Assembly: GCF_000718255.1 (NCBI RefSeq)
Contig: NZ_JOFJ01000009.1
Coordinates: 62,001 to 126,000, forward strand
Direction of reading: 5' to 3'
Length of the DNA: 64,000 bases
Source of the DNA: Spirillospora albida
GTDB taxonomy: Bacteria; Actinomycetota; Actinomycetes; Streptosporangiales; Streptosporangiaceae
Every line of letters begins with the position of its first letter. The stretch's first letter is position 1. Below are positions 25,337 through 34,848 of this stretch, one piece after another. Made by a program: the position numbers and the translations under genes. Under the pieces are notes generated by a model that had not been told where the DNA came from, did not search any database, and saw only the letters and a program-made list of their open reading frames with translations.

Positions 25337-26284
25337 ATGCGTTTCGACTCGCTGCTGGACTCGCTGGGCCGGACGCCGCTCGTGGGTCTGCCCCGGCTTT
25401 CGCCGTCCGCCGACGTCCGGATCTGGGCGAAGCTGGAGGACCGGAACCCGACCGGGTCCGTGAAGGACCGGCCCGCCTTCTACATGATCGAGAAGGCGGA
25501 GAAGGACGGGCTGCTGACCCCCGGCTGCACGATCCTGGAGCCGACGTCCGGCAACACGGGCATCTCGCTCGCCATGGTCGCGAAGCTGCGCGGCTACCGG
25601 ATGGTGTGCGTGATGCCGGAGAACACCTCGTCCGAGCGGCGCCAGCTGCTGGAGATGTGGGGCGCGGAGATCATCTCGTCCCCGGCGGCGGGCGGCTCCA
25701 ACGAGGCGGTCCGGGTGGCCAAGCGCCTGTCGGCGGAGAACCCGGACTGGGTGATGCTCTACCAGTACGGCAACGAGGCCAACGCGCTCGCCCACTACGA
25801 GACGACCGGCCCGGAGATCCTCGCCGACCTGCCGACGGTCACGCACTTCGTCGCGGGCCTCGGCACCACGGGGACGCTGATGGGCGTCGGCCGGTACCTG
25901 CGCGAGCGGGTGCCGGACGTGAAGGTCGTCGCGGCGGAGCCCCGCTACGGGGAGCTGGTGTACGGGCTGCGCAACATCGACGAGGGCTTCATCCCCGAGC
26001 TGTACGACGACTCCGTCCTGACCACCCGGTTCTCGGTCGGGTCGCGGGACGCGCTGCGCCGCACCCGCGAGCTGCTGGAGCGGGAGGGCATCTTCGCGGG
26101 GGTCTCGACGGGCGGCGCGCTGCACGCCGCGATCGGGATGGCGAACAAGGCGGTGAAGGCGGGCGAGCGCGCCGACATCGTCTTCATCGTCGCGGACGGC
26201 GGCTGGAAGTACCTGTCCACGGGCGCCTACGGCGGCACGCTGGACGAGGCGGAGGCGCGCCTGGAGGGCCAGCTCTGGGCCTGA
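25337..26284 (+). CDS. cysM: O-phosphoserine/CysO-dependent cysteine synthase CysM
   Basis: 315 residues, fold-type II PLP enzyme. PLP lysine in PTGSVKDRPAFYM near residue 50, SGNTGISLAM substrate loop near 80, glycine-rich phosphate loop GLGTTGTLMG near 178. The mycobacterial ortholog uses CysO thiocarboxylate and O-phosphoserine; assignment as CysM instead of CysK rests on the cysO neighbour and the sequence LLEMWGAEIISSPA. Followed by a strong terminator. Confidence 0.94.
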   Translation: MRFDSLLDSLGRTPLVGLPRLSPSADVRIWAKLEDRNPTGSVKDRPAFYMIEKAEKDGLLTPGCTILEPTSGNTGISLAMVAKLRGYRMVCVMPENTSSERRQLLEMWGAEIISSPAAGGSNEAVRVAKRLSAENPDWVMLYQYGNEANALAHYETTGPEILADLPTVTHFVAGLGTTGTLMGVGRYLRERVPDVKVVAAEPRYGELVYGLRNIDEGFIPELYDDSVLTTRFSVGSRDALRRTRELLEREGIFAGVSTGGALHAAIGMANKAVKAGERADIVFIVADGGWKYLSTGAYGGTLDEAEARLEGQLWA

Positions 26285-26301
26285 GGCGGGTGTGACCGAT
26301 G

Positions 26302-26333
26302 GAACGGCCCCGGGCGGCTGCCCGGGGCCGTTC
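26302..26333 (+). terminator. perfect 14-bp hairpin terminator after cysM
   Basis: GAACGGCCCCGGGC, loop GGCT, and the exact complement at 26320-26333, beginning 17 bases after the cysM stop. No U-tract. It should end the cysteine transcript and isolate the thioesterase and murI genes, which have their own starts further down. Confidence 0.85.
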
Positions 26334-26397
26334 GGCTGGGTAGAGTCCCTACTCGAATGTCATTCTAGAAACGGTGCACCAGCTGGGGAGAGTGCGG

Positions 26398-27192
26398 ATG
26401 AGCCGGTTCGGCGACGCCACCGCGATCACGAAGATCGAGGACGGCCGCTACGAGGTCGAGCTCGACGGGGCCTACGGCTTCGCCGAAGCGATCAACGGTG
26501 GCTACCTGATGGCCGTTCTCGGCCGCGCCGCGGTCGACGCGTCGGCGCACGCCCACCCGCTCGCGACCGCCGCGAACTTCCTGCGGGTCGCCAAGCCGGG
26601 CCGTGCCGAGGTACTGGTCGACACCCGCAAGGAGGGCCGGACGGCCGGCACCCACCTGGTGTCGCTCGTCCAGAACGGCGACCGGCTCGTCGACGCGATG
26701 ATCACCACGGGCACGCTGGACGCCGGCACCGAACCGGACTGGACGGGCGAGGCGCCCCCGCCGCTGCCCGCCGTGGAGGACTGCACCGCCTTCCAGCCGC
26801 CGTCCGCCGCCGAGCGCGGCTTTGCCGATCAGGTCGACATGCGTTTCGACAAGGCCACGGTCGGCTGGCTCGACGGTAAGCCCAGCGGCCGCCCCGAGGC
26901 CCGCGCCTGGTTCCGGCTGCACGACGGCCACGAGCCCGACGCGTTCGCCCTCGCCCTCGCGGTGGACGCCCTCCCGCCCGTCGCCCTCAACCTCGGCGCC
27001 AAGGGCTGGGCCCCCACCGTCGAGCTGACCTGGCACCTGCGGGCCGTTCCCGCGCCCGGCTGGCTCGCCCTGCACGGCAGCGGCCGGCTCCTCGCGGGCG
27101 GCTGGTTCGACGAGGAGGTCGAGGTCTGGGACTCCGCGGGGCGCCTCGTCGCGCAGAGCCGCCAGATCGCCCGCGTCGGCCGCGCCCGCTGA
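26398..27192 (+). CDS. acyl-CoA thioesterase family protein (double hot-dog)
   Basis: 264 residues from ATG 26398 (ribosome site GGGGAG). The first hot-dog half has GAYGFAEAINGGYLMAVLGRA and GTHLVSLVQNG; the second has ALALAVDALPPVALNLG and TVELTWHLRAV. This is the TesB-like or thioesterase-superfamily fold used to hydrolyse acyl-CoA. The substrate is unknown. It stands between cysM and murI, where mycobacteria carry a rhomboid protease, so it is an insertion or replacement. Confidence 0.8.
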   Translation: MSRFGDATAITKIEDGRYEVELDGAYGFAEAINGGYLMAVLGRAAVDASAHAHPLATAANFLRVAKPGRAEVLVDTRKEGRTAGTHLVSLVQNGDRLVDAMITTGTLDAGTEPDWTGEAPPPLPAVEDCTAFQPPSAAERGFADQVDMRFDKATVGWLDGKPSGRPEARAWFRLHDGHEPDAFALALAVDALPPVALNLGAKGWAPTVELTWHLRAVPAPGWLALHGSGRLLAGGWFDEEVEVWDSAGRLVAQSRQIARVGRAR

Positions 27193-27313
27193 GCCGCGCC
27201 GCGAGCGCGCCGCCCCCGCTGCGACATCACGGGCAGCGGTCCCCGCTCCGCTCCGTGTGATGTCCGACGCAAGACGTACGCCTCCGGCGACGCGTCCCCT
27301 AGCCTGTAGGACC

Positions 27314-28141
27314 ATGCCCGACACCGACCCTGCCGACCTGCCCATCGGGGTCTTCGACAGCAGCTTCGGCGGCCTCACGGTCGCCCGCGCGATCCTCGAC
27401 CAGCTGCCCGCCGAGCCGATCCTCTACCTCGGCGACTCGGCGCGCCAGCCGTACGGCCCCCGCCCGATCGCGGAGGTCCGCGCGTACGCGCTGGAGATGC
27501 TGGACGAGCTCGTCGGCGAGGGCGTGAAGATGCTGGTGATCGCCTGCAACAGCGCCAGCTCGGCGATGCTGCGGGACGCCCGGGAACGCTACGACGTCCC
27601 GGTCGTCGAGGTGATCAACCCGGCGACCCGGCGCGCGGCGCGCGCCACCGCCAACGGCAGGGTGGGACTGATCGCCACCGAGGCGACGGTGAACAGCCGC
27701 TCCTACGAGGACGCGTTCGCCGCCGCCCCGCACATCGAGCTCGTCGCCGCGGCCTGCCCGCGCTTCGTGGAGTTCGTCGAGGCGGGAGTGACGGGCGGGG
27801 ACGAGCTTCTCGACGCCGCCCGCCACTACCTCGCGCCGATCATCGCCGCCGAGTGCGACACCCTCATCCTCGGCTGCACCCATTACCCATTGCTGACGGG
27901 CGTCATCTCGTATGTCGTCGGCGACGGGGTCACACTGGTCTCAAGTGCCGACGAGACCGCCAAGGACGTGTATCGCGTGCTGCACGACCGGGGACTGGCC
28001 CGCGCGGAGGGGATGCCCGAACCGCGGCACCGGTTCCGCACGACCGGCGACCCCGACGTGTTCGCCGCCCTCGGCCGCCGGTTCCTCGGGCCGGAGATCG
28101 GCGCCGTCGAGACCACCCAGAGCACTGCTCTGACGACCTGA
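27314..28141 (+). CDS. murI: glutamate racemase
   Basis: 275 residues from ATG 27314. It makes D-glutamate for peptidoglycan. Both catalytic cysteines are present: IACNSASSAM near residue 78 and LGCTHYPLLTG near 192. N-terminal GVFDSSFGGLTVARA and YLGDSARQPYG are diagnostic. The in-frame extension to 27257 has no ribosome site and is not favoured. Followed by the Rv1339-like hydrolase gene after 29 bases. Confidence 0.95.
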   Translation: MPDTDPADLPIGVFDSSFGGLTVARAILDQLPAEPILYLGDSARQPYGPRPIAEVRAYALEMLDELVGEGVKMLVIACNSASSAMLRDARERYDVPVVEVINPATRRAARATANGRVGLIATEATVNSRSYEDAFAAAPHIELVAAACPRFVEFVEAGVTGGDELLDAARHYLAPIIAAECDTLILGCTHYPLLTGVISYVVGDGVTLVSSADETAKDVYRVLHDRGLARAEGMPEPRHRFRTTGDPDVFAALGRRFLGPEIGAVETTQSTALTT

Positions 28142-28170
28142 TTCCTCGGGAACCAAGAGGAGGAGTGAGC

Positions 28171-28920
28171 GTGCGGGTCACTGTGATCGGCTGCTCCGGC
28201 AGTTTCCCGGGGCCGGACAGCCCCGCGTCCAGCTATCTCGTGGAGGCGGACGGCTTCTCCATGCTGCTCGACATCGGCAACGGGTCGATCGGCAGCCTCC
28301 AGCGCTTCCACGGCGTGCTCGACATCGACGCCGTCTGCATCTCCCACCTCCACCCCGACCACTGCCTGGACCTCACGGTGTACTGGATCGCGCGGACGTA
28401 CTGTCCGGGCGGGCCGGCGCCCCGCATCCCGGTGTACGGGCCGGAGGGCACGGCCGAGCACATGATCAAGGCGTACGAGCTGGAACCGAACCCCGGCATG
28501 ACCGACACCTTCGAGTTCCGGCCGTTCGAACCCGGGCCGTTCGCCCTCGGTCCCTTCACGGTGACGACCGCGCTGATGAACCATCCGGTCGAGGCGTACG
28601 GGCTGCGGATCGAGCACGGCGGCAAGGTGCTGACGTACTCCGGCGACACCGGACGCAGCGACGTGCTGGTGCGGCTCGCGCGGGACGCGGACCTGTTCCT
28701 GTGCGAAGCGGGGTTCGAGGACCGTCCCGACCTGCCGCCCGACATGCACCTGACCGGCCGGGAGGCCGGCGAGCACGCCCAGCGCGCCGGCGCCGCCCGG
28801 CTGGTCCTCACGCACCTGCTGCCGTGGAACGACCCCGCGGAGACGCTCGCCGAGGCCAAGGCCAGCGGGTTCGGCGGGCCGATCGAGCTCGCGGAGGTCG
28901 GCGCCCGCTACGAGTTGTGA
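28171..28920 (+). CDS. metallo-beta-lactamase-fold hydrolase, Rv1339-like
   Basis: 249 residues from GTG 28171, preceded by AGGAGG. Metal-binding SHLHPDHCLD near residue 60, a second His in ALMNHPVEAYG, TYSGDTGRSD and the final His in LTHLLPWND. It is the positional equivalent of mycobacterial Rv1339, reported to be a cAMP phosphodiesterase of an atypical class. Lies between murI and rph, as in mycobacteria. Confidence 0.9.
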   Translation: MRVTVIGCSGSFPGPDSPASSYLVEADGFSMLLDIGNGSIGSLQRFHGVLDIDAVCISHLHPDHCLDLTVYWIARTYCPGGPAPRIPVYGPEGTAEHMIKAYELEPNPGMTDTFEFRPFEPGPFALGPFTVTTALMNHPVEAYGLRIEHGGKVLTYSGDTGRSDVLVRLARDADLFLCEAGFEDRPDLPPDMHLTGREAGEHAQRAGAARLVLTHLLPWNDPAETLAEAKASGFGGPIELAEVGARYEL

Positions 28921-28937
28921 GCACTAAGGTGGACGGC

Positions 28938-29653
<716 letters not shown>

Positions 29654-29657
<4 letters not shown>

Positions 29658-30271
29658 GCCGGATCGTTCTCGCGACCCGTAACGCGGGCAAGATCGCCGA
29701 ACTGGGACGCATCCTCGCGGACGCGCACGTCGACGTCATCGGGCTGGAGGCGTTCCCCGACGCGCCGGACATCCCCGAGACGGAGCAGACCTTCGCGGGG
29801 AACGCGCTGCTCAAGGCCCGCGCCATCGCCGCGCACACCGGCCTGCCGGCCGTCTCCGACGACTCCGGCCTGTGCGTGGACGCGCTGAACGGCATGCCGG
29901 GCGTGCTGTCCGCCCGCTGGTCGGGCCGCTTCGGCGACGCCTCCGGTGACAAGGACGCCGCGAACGTCAGGCTCGTCCTCGACCAGCTCGCCGACGTCGC
30001 CGACGACCTGCGCGGCGCGCACTTCCGCTGCGTCGCGGCGCTCGTCGTGCCGGGCGGCGCCGAGCGCACGGTCGAGGGCCGCATGCCCGGCCGGATCATC
30101 CGGGCGCCGCGCGGCACCGGCGGCTTCGGCTACGACCCGATCTTCGTGCCAGACGGGGAGTCCCGCACGGCCGCCGAGCTGTCCCCGGCGGAGAAGGACG
30201 CGATCAGCCATCGCGGCCTCGCCTTCCGCGCGCTCGCGGAGATCCTGCCGGACGTGCTGGCGGCCGGTTAG
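29654..30271 (+). CDS. rdgB: non-canonical purine NTP pyrophosphatase
   Basis: 205 residues from GTG 29654. It hydrolyses ITP, dITP and XTP to prevent mutagenic incorporation. Substrate motif LATRNAGKIAELGRIL at the N-terminus, TFAGNALLKARA, the catalytic DDSGLCVDALNG, GRMPGRI and GTGGFGYDPIFVP are all intact. Last gene of the cluster. Its stop overlaps that of the converging MEDS-STAS gene by three bases. Confidence 0.96.
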
Positions 30272-31110
30272 GCCGGGGCGCCGACGCGCAGGCCGGGCAG
30301 CCTCGCCCAGCCGACCGTGTCGAGGACGGCGCGCATCTCCGGCGCCATGCGGTCGAGGACGACCGAGCCCGTCCCGGCGCGGCCCGCGACGTCCGCGAGC
30401 AGGTTGATGGCGCCGAGGTCGATGAAGCCGAGCCCGGCCATGTCGAGATGGATGTCGCGGCCCGCCGGGAGGATGGCGAGGGCCTGGTCGAGAACCGCGT
30501 GCCGGGACGCGTCGAGCTCCCCCGACAGGGAGAGCCCGGCGGGCTGGAAGGTCCGGACGATCGTGAGCACGGGATCCTCGAACTCGGGGTCGGGCGCGGC
30601 GCGGACGGCGTGCCGCGCGCGCAGCGCTTCGAGGTCCGCCGCGTCACAGCGGCGGCGGTCCAGCGGGCAGATCGCGGTGACGCGGGTGCTCGGCGCCGTG
30701 ATCCGCTCGAGGTGCTCCTCGCAGGCGAGCAGGACCTCCAGCCCGTCCGGGCGGCGCAGCGCCCAGGTCAGGTCGGCGATGATCCGTACGGCGCGGACGC
30801 CGTGCCGGTCGGCGCGGGCGACCTCCGCGGCCAGCGCGTCCCGCACGGCCTCCGGGTCGAGCCGGGCGCGCGGGCCTTCGTCGGCGGCGATGACCGTGAG
30901 CAGCCGGTGCGCGGCGCGCGGCGGGACGCCCGGCACCGCCGCGGCGGCGTCGCCGGTGAGGTAGAGGACCGCCTCGCGGGCGCGCAGCCCGCCCCGGACG
31001 TAGGCGCCGACGACGTGCTGGAACTCGTCCTCCCCGGCGTACGCCAGGCAGGCGTGATCGCCGGGTCGCAGGTCGCTGACCGGCCTGCGCACGGACCAGA
31101 GGGTGTCCAT
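30268..31110 (-). CDS. MEDS-STAS protein (putative anti-anti-sigma sensor)
   Basis: 280 residues. The MEDS domain (about 8-170) starts PVSDLRPGDHACLAYAGEDE. A STAS domain (about 185-280) contains HLDMAGLGFIDLGAINLL. In canonical anti-anti-sigma factors the D is followed by the phosphorylated Ser; here it is Leu, so switching by phosphorylation is unlikely. It is a close paralog of the gene ending at 32117. It lies 101 bases downstream of the MEDS-ATPase gene. ATG 31110 is fixed by alignment with the paralog (MDTLW/MDAPW). Confidence 0.82.
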   Translation of the reverse strand: MDTLWSVRRPVSDLRPGDHACLAYAGEDEFQHVVGAYVRGGLRAREAVLYLTGDAAAAVPGVPPRAAHRLLTVIAADEGPRARLDPEAVRDALAAEVARADRHGVRAVRIIADLTWALRRPDGLEVLLACEEHLERITAPSTRVTAICPLDRRRCDAADLEALRARHAVRAAPDPEFEDPVLTIVRTFQPAGLSLSGELDASRHAVLDQALAILPAGRDIHLDMAGLGFIDLGAINLLADVAGRAGTGSVVLDRMAPEMRAVLDTVGWARLPGLRVGAPA

Positions 31111-31211
31111 CACACCTTCCACCACGGGTCGGGAGCCGTTTCCAGCATGACACGCGGCTCGCGGCGGAGGCAGTCGGGAGGGGCGGTGCGGTTTGCCAGT
31201 ATGTGAGACGT

Positions 31212-32120
31212 TTACCGATGCACGTGCATTCGCACAAAGGTCCCGTCCCATCCGGATCGGAGTTCGACCAGGTCGACGAGCAGTCGAACGGTCCACAACC
31301 CGAACCCGCGATGCAGCGCGGAGGCCGGGGGGACGAACCCCGTGAGCGGCCCCGCCCGCCAGTACCCGTGGTCGCCGACCTCGCAGACGAGCGTGTCCCC
31401 GTCCCGCCACGTCCACAGCCCGACCGGCGGGGCGCCGTGCCGCAGCGCGTTGGCCGCGGCCTCGTTCACCGCGGTCACGAGGTTGCGGGCGGCCTGCCGG
31501 CCGAGGCCGTGCCGCTCCGCCCGCCCGGCGACGAACGCCCGCAGCCGGTGCAGGTCGGCGCTCTCGATCGCGGTGTACTCGGCGTGGCCGGGCCGGTCGA
31601 ACGTCAGGCGCCGGTCGCAGCCCGCCGCGAACACCTCCGGGTCGACGTAGGCGTTGTTCGCGCCCTCCCGCACCAGCCCGGGATGCGTGCGGCGCGCGGC
31701 GAACAGGATGTCCTCCGGGAGCCGCCCGGTGTCGTACATGCACATGGCCTGCGCGTCGGTGTCGGCGAACACCACATTGATGAGCGACTCGTAGCGGATC
31801 CACTCGAGCGTCTGCCGCTCCGTCCAGCCGGACCACACCGGCTCGGCCAGCGCGCACACCCGCCGGGGCGCGCTCTCCTTCGCGATCGCCTGGTAGTCGC
31901 GCAGCGTGTGGATGGGATGGCGGTAGAACCCGGCCGAGTCGATGAACGCGACCGTGCCGCCGTCCGGGCCGAGGACGTCCCGCAGCGCGCCGAGATTCGG
32001 CTCCTCCGCCACGGCGACGACCACCTCCTCCCGTTCCAGGCCCGCCCGCAGGAACGGGACCGCCACGGTGAGGAAGTCGTCCGTGCCGCCGTACAGGCAC
32101 GCCGCGTGGTCAAGGGTCAT
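31212..32120 (-). CDS. MEDS-HATPase anti-sigma regulatory protein
   Basis: 302 residues. N-terminal MEDS domain (about 3-175: DHAACLYGGTDDFLTVAVPFL, FIDSAGFYRHPIHTL), then an RsbW-like ATPase domain with N-box VNEAAANALRHG near 216 and a G1-like VGDHGYWRAG. Such proteins hold a sigma factor or phosphorylate a STAS partner. Its ATG overlaps the stop of the upstream MEDS-STAS gene (ATGA), so a STAS/ATPase pair is translationally coupled, as in classical partner-switch operons. Confidence 0.84.
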   Translation of the reverse strand: MTLDHAACLYGGTDDFLTVAVPFLRAGLEREEVVVAVAEEPNLGALRDVLGPDGGTVAFIDSAGFYRHPIHTLRDYQAIAKESAPRRVCALAEPVWSGWTERQTLEWIRYESLINVVFADTDAQAMCMYDTGRLPEDILFAARRTHPGLVREGANNAYVDPEVFAAGCDRRLTFDRPGHAEYTAIESADLHRLRAFVAGRAERHGLGRQAARNLVTAVNEAAANALRHGAPPVGLWTWRDGDTLVCEVGDHGYWRAGPLTGFVPPASALHRGFGLWTVRLLVDLVELRSGWDGTFVRMHVHR

Positions 32121-33040
32121 CGGCCGAGGTCCTCCGTCCCGCCGGCGGCTCCGGCGCCCCGGACCAGGCCGGGCAGCCGGCGCCAGCCGACCATCTCGAT
32201 CACGTTCTCCACGTCGGGGGCGAGGTGGTCGAGCACCAGCGCCTCGTCGGCGGGCAGGGCCAGCGCGTGCTGGGCGAGCAGGTTCAGCCCGCCGAGGTCG
32301 ATGAACCGCAGCCGCGCGACGTCCAGGTGGACGCGGCGTCCCGCCCGGTTCACCGCCGCGAGCCGCTCGGCGAGGACCGTGTGCCGGGCCCCGTCCAGCT
32401 CGCCCTCCAGCCGCAGGCCGTGCGGCTCGAAGGTGCGGACGATCCGCAGCACGCCGTCGTCGAACTCGGGGTCGACCTCGATGAGGACCTCGTGGGTGTC
32501 GCGCAGCGCCAGCAGCTCCGCCCCGGAGCAGGTGCGCCGGTCGACCTGGCAGATCGCCATCGCCATCGTGCTCGGCGCGACCGTGTCGCCGACCCGGTGC
32601 TCGCAGCCCAGCATCTGGGCGAGGTCCGCACGGCCGGGCCCGGACAGCGCCCAGCTGTGGTCGGTCGTCAGCCGGACGGCGCGGAACCCCTCCGCGAACG
32701 CCCCGCCGAGCTCACGGCCGAGCGTGTCGGCCAGCATCGCCGGCTCGAACGCGCCGCGCCGGTCGAGGCAGGCGTCCGCGCGGGAGATCACCCGGAGCTG
32801 CCCGATCCGGGTGTAGGCGCCGACGTCGATCCGGTGGCCGTCGAGCGGACGGTCGAGGCCGGGAAGCCCGTCGGCGGGCGCGTCGGTGACGTAGACGACC
32901 TTCTCGTTGTGCCGCAGGCCCTCCCGGACGAAGGTGCCGATGACCCGGTCGCGCTCCTCGGCGCCGGCGTAGGCCAGCCAGCCGTGATCGCCGGGTCGGA
33001 CGTCGCTGACGGGGCGTTTGGCGAACCAGGGTGCGTCCAT
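32117..33040 (-). CDS. MEDS-STAS protein (putative anti-anti-sigma sensor)
   Basis: 307 residues from ATG 33040. MEDS domain (about 8-175: PVSDVRPGDHGWLAYAGAEE) followed by STAS (about 190-290: HLDVARLRFIDLGGLNLL). As in its paralog, the phosphoacceptor Ser is replaced by Leu. The C-terminal extension is Gly/Ala-rich. Coupled by ATGA to the following MEDS-ATPase gene. A TTG/ATG extension to 33109 is possible, but the paralog aligns from MDAPW. Confidence 0.82.
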   Translation of the reverse strand: MDAPWFAKRPVSDVRPGDHGWLAYAGAEERDRVIGTFVREGLRHNEKVVYVTDAPADGLPGLDRPLDGHRIDVGAYTRIGQLRVISRADACLDRRGAFEPAMLADTLGRELGGAFAEGFRAVRLTTDHSWALSGPGRADLAQMLGCEHRVGDTVAPSTMAMAICQVDRRTCSGAELLALRDTHEVLIEVDPEFDDGVLRIVRTFEPHGLRLEGELDGARHTVLAERLAAVNRAGRRVHLDVARLRFIDLGGLNLLAQHALALPADEALVLDHLAPDVENVIEMVGWRRLPGLVRGAGAAGGTEDLGR

Positions 33041-33122
33041 GGAATGCCCATCGGGGGTGGGGGCCGGACCCGTCCAGCCTACGCCTCCACCGGGATTTGG
33101 AAAGCCCATCGCGAGGGGATCC

Positions 33123-34091
33123 TCACGCTCCGTCGCGACCGGGGAGGCGGAGCCACATGCGGACGGTCGTTCCGGCCTCGCCCGTCCTGATCTGCACGAG
33201 CGAGCACAGCAGCCGCACGGCCCAGAGCCCGAACCGGCCCTGCGCGGCGGTGCGCCGGTCCGGTCGCGGCGGGATCAGCCCGTAGCCCGAGCCGTCCCGC
33301 CAGCTGCCCGCGTCGGTCACCTCGCACACGAGACTGCGCTCGCCGGCGTCCACGCGCGTCCACACGCGCAGGGCGATCGGCGGCTCGCCGTGCCGCAGCG
33401 CGTTCGTGACGACCTCGGTGACGGCGACGAGGAGGCGCTGCAGGTCCTCGCCGGACAGGGCGGTGTGCCGGACCTGGTCGGCGACGTAGGCGCGCAGCCA
33501 GTACAGGTCGGGCCGCTCGATCCGCAGCGCGAACGTGCCGTCCGGCGGGCTCGGCAGCGGCTCGTCGTCGCACTGCGCGCTGAACGCCCACGGGTCGACG
33601 AAGCCGGGGTTGGCGCTGGCCCGGTCGCCGCGCACCGTCTCGGGGTGCGTCTTTCGGGCCGCCGCGACCACCCCCGGTGGCAGCGACGCCGCGTAGGGGC
33701 AGAGCAGGGACGCGCCGGTGTCGCGGAACGCGACGTTGAGGATGGCCTCGGCCCGCTGCCATTCCAGGACCTCGAGCGGCGACCGGAACGCCCACACCGG
33801 TTCGCCGAGGAGCCGCAGCCGCCGCCCCTCGCCCGCGCTGGCGTCGGCGTCGCTGAGGCAGTCGGCGAGCGTCCGGGACGGGTGCCCGTACCACGCGGCG
33901 GCGTCGACGAACTCGACCTCGCCGGCGGCGGCGCCCAGCTCGTCGCGCAGCAGCTCCTCGCGGCCCACGGTCGACACGCACACGACGCGGTCGCCCGCCG
34001 CGATCCCCTCCCGGACGAACGGGATCGCTCCGTCGAGGTACTCGTCCACCCCCGCGTACGGGAGCACGCGATGGGTGAACGCTCCGGTCAC
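33123..34091 (-). CDS. MEDS-HATPase anti-sigma regulatory protein
   Basis: 322 residues if GTG 34091 is used; TTG 34103 or TTG 34142 would lengthen it. MEDS domain begins HRVLPYAGVDEYLDGAIPFV and includes FVDAAAWYGHPSRTL. The ATPase domain has N-box VTEVVTNALRHGEPP and G1-like VTDAGSWRDGSGYG, closer to functional than the other two ATPases here. First gene of the minus-strand MEDS set, 82 bases before the next one, so probably one operon of four. Confidence 0.82.
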   Translation of the reverse strand: MTGAFTHRVLPYAGVDEYLDGAIPFVREGIAAGDRVVCVSTVGREELLRDELGAAAGEVEFVDAAAWYGHPSRTLADCLSDADASAGEGRRLRLLGEPVWAFRSPLEVLEWQRAEAILNVAFRDTGASLLCPYAASLPPGVVAAARKTHPETVRGDRASANPGFVDPWAFSAQCDDEPLPSPPDGTFALRIERPDLYWLRAYVADQVRHTALSGEDLQRLLVAVTEVVTNALRHGEPPIALRVWTRVDAGERSLVCEVTDAGSWRDGSGYGLIPPRPDRRTAAQGRFGLWAVRLLCSLVQIRTGEAGTTVRMWLRLPGRDGA

Positions 34092-34265
34092 GGTCCCGAT
34101 CAAGGCCTCACCGCTCCGTCGCCGCGAGCATGGACGCGTCAAGCGTAAGCCAGATCACACCGTACTGATGAGAATCTCGCCAATTGCCGCGTTCCGGTCG
34201 GTCGCATATCGGTGTTGTGCCCCGGGCCGGGACGCTAAGCTGAGCCCGCCCCGGCCGGGGCGCCC

Positions 34266-34348
34266 GCGGGCGTGGCGAAATGGCATACGCGGCAGGTTTA
34301 GGTCCTGTTGGTGGCGACACCGTGGGGGTTCGAATCCCCCCGCCCGCA
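34266..34348 (+). tRNA. tRNA-Leu (anticodon UAG)
   Basis: An 83-base type II tRNA. Acceptor arms GCGGGCG (34266-34272) and CGCCCGC (34341-34347) pair fully, the discriminator is A, and CCA is not encoded. The anticodon loop is TTTAGGT, giving UAG, which reads CUA and other CUN codons. The T arm GGGGGTTCGAATCCCCC is canonical and the long variable arm is present, as expected for leucine. Rare CUA reading is noteworthy in high-GC genomes, but this isoacceptor is normal. Confidence 0.96.
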
Positions 34349-34380
34349 CTCCGGACCGGCCGCCGGTACCGGTCGCGGTG

Positions 34381-34848
34381 TCAGAGCGCCAGGTCGCGCC
34401 TGAGGCGGTCGACGTGGCCGGTGGCCTTCACGTTGTAGTAGGACTTCTCGACCGTGCCGTCCGCGCCGATGACGAACGTCGACCGGATGACGCCGACGAC
34501 GACGCGCCCGTACAGCTTCTTCTCGCCGTACGCGCCGTACGCCTTCAGGGTCGCGGCCTCCGGGTCGGACAGCAGCGGGAAGGCCAGGCCCTCCTTGTCG
34601 CGGAACTTCGCGAGCTTCGCCGGCGCGTCCGGGGAGATACCGACCACGGTGACGCCCGCCGCCTCGAGCTCGGCGAGGCTGCTCTGGAAGTCGACCGACT
34701 CTTTGGTGCAGCCGGGGGTCATCGCCGCCGGGTAGAAGTAGAGGATCACGCGCCGGCCCCGCAGGGTCGCCAGCGACACCGGCTTCCCGTCGGCGTCGGG
34801 GAGCTCGAAATCCGGGGCGACATCGCCGGGCTGCAGCCGTTCGGACAC
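34381..34848 (-). CDS. bcp: thiol peroxidase Bcp/PrxQ, one-cysteine form
   Basis: 155 residues from GTG 34848. It reduces H2O2 and organic peroxides. The peroxidatic Cys47 sits in MTPGCTKES, with FYPAAMTPG typical of the family. The second Cys found five residues later in E. coli Bcp is absent (Val52), and no other Cys occurs, so recycling must use an outside thiol such as mycothiol or thioredoxin. The C-terminus ends VDRLRRDLAL. Confidence 0.9.
   Translation of the reverse strand: MSERLQPGDVAPDFELPDADGKPVSLATLRGRRVILYFYPAAMTPGCTKESVDFQSSLAELEAAGVTVVGISPDAPAKLAKFRDKEGLAFPLLSDPEAATLKAYGAYGEKKLYGRVVVGVIRSTFVIGADGTVEKSYYNVKATGHVDRLRRDLAL

Noticed and set aside
31203..32816. 537-codon plus-strand frame across the MEDS genes
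   Set aside because: Antisense to two genes with complete domains; composition is Arg/Pro/Ser-rich as expected of a shadow.
34200..34265. Promoter in front of tRNA-Leu (TAAGCT as -10)
   Set aside because: The -35 match and spacing (15-16 bases) are poor; a promoter must exist, but I cannot place it.
34349..34380. Short GGTACCGG-type palindrome after the tRNA
   Set aside because: Only a 5-6 bp stem without U-tract; too weak to call a terminator.
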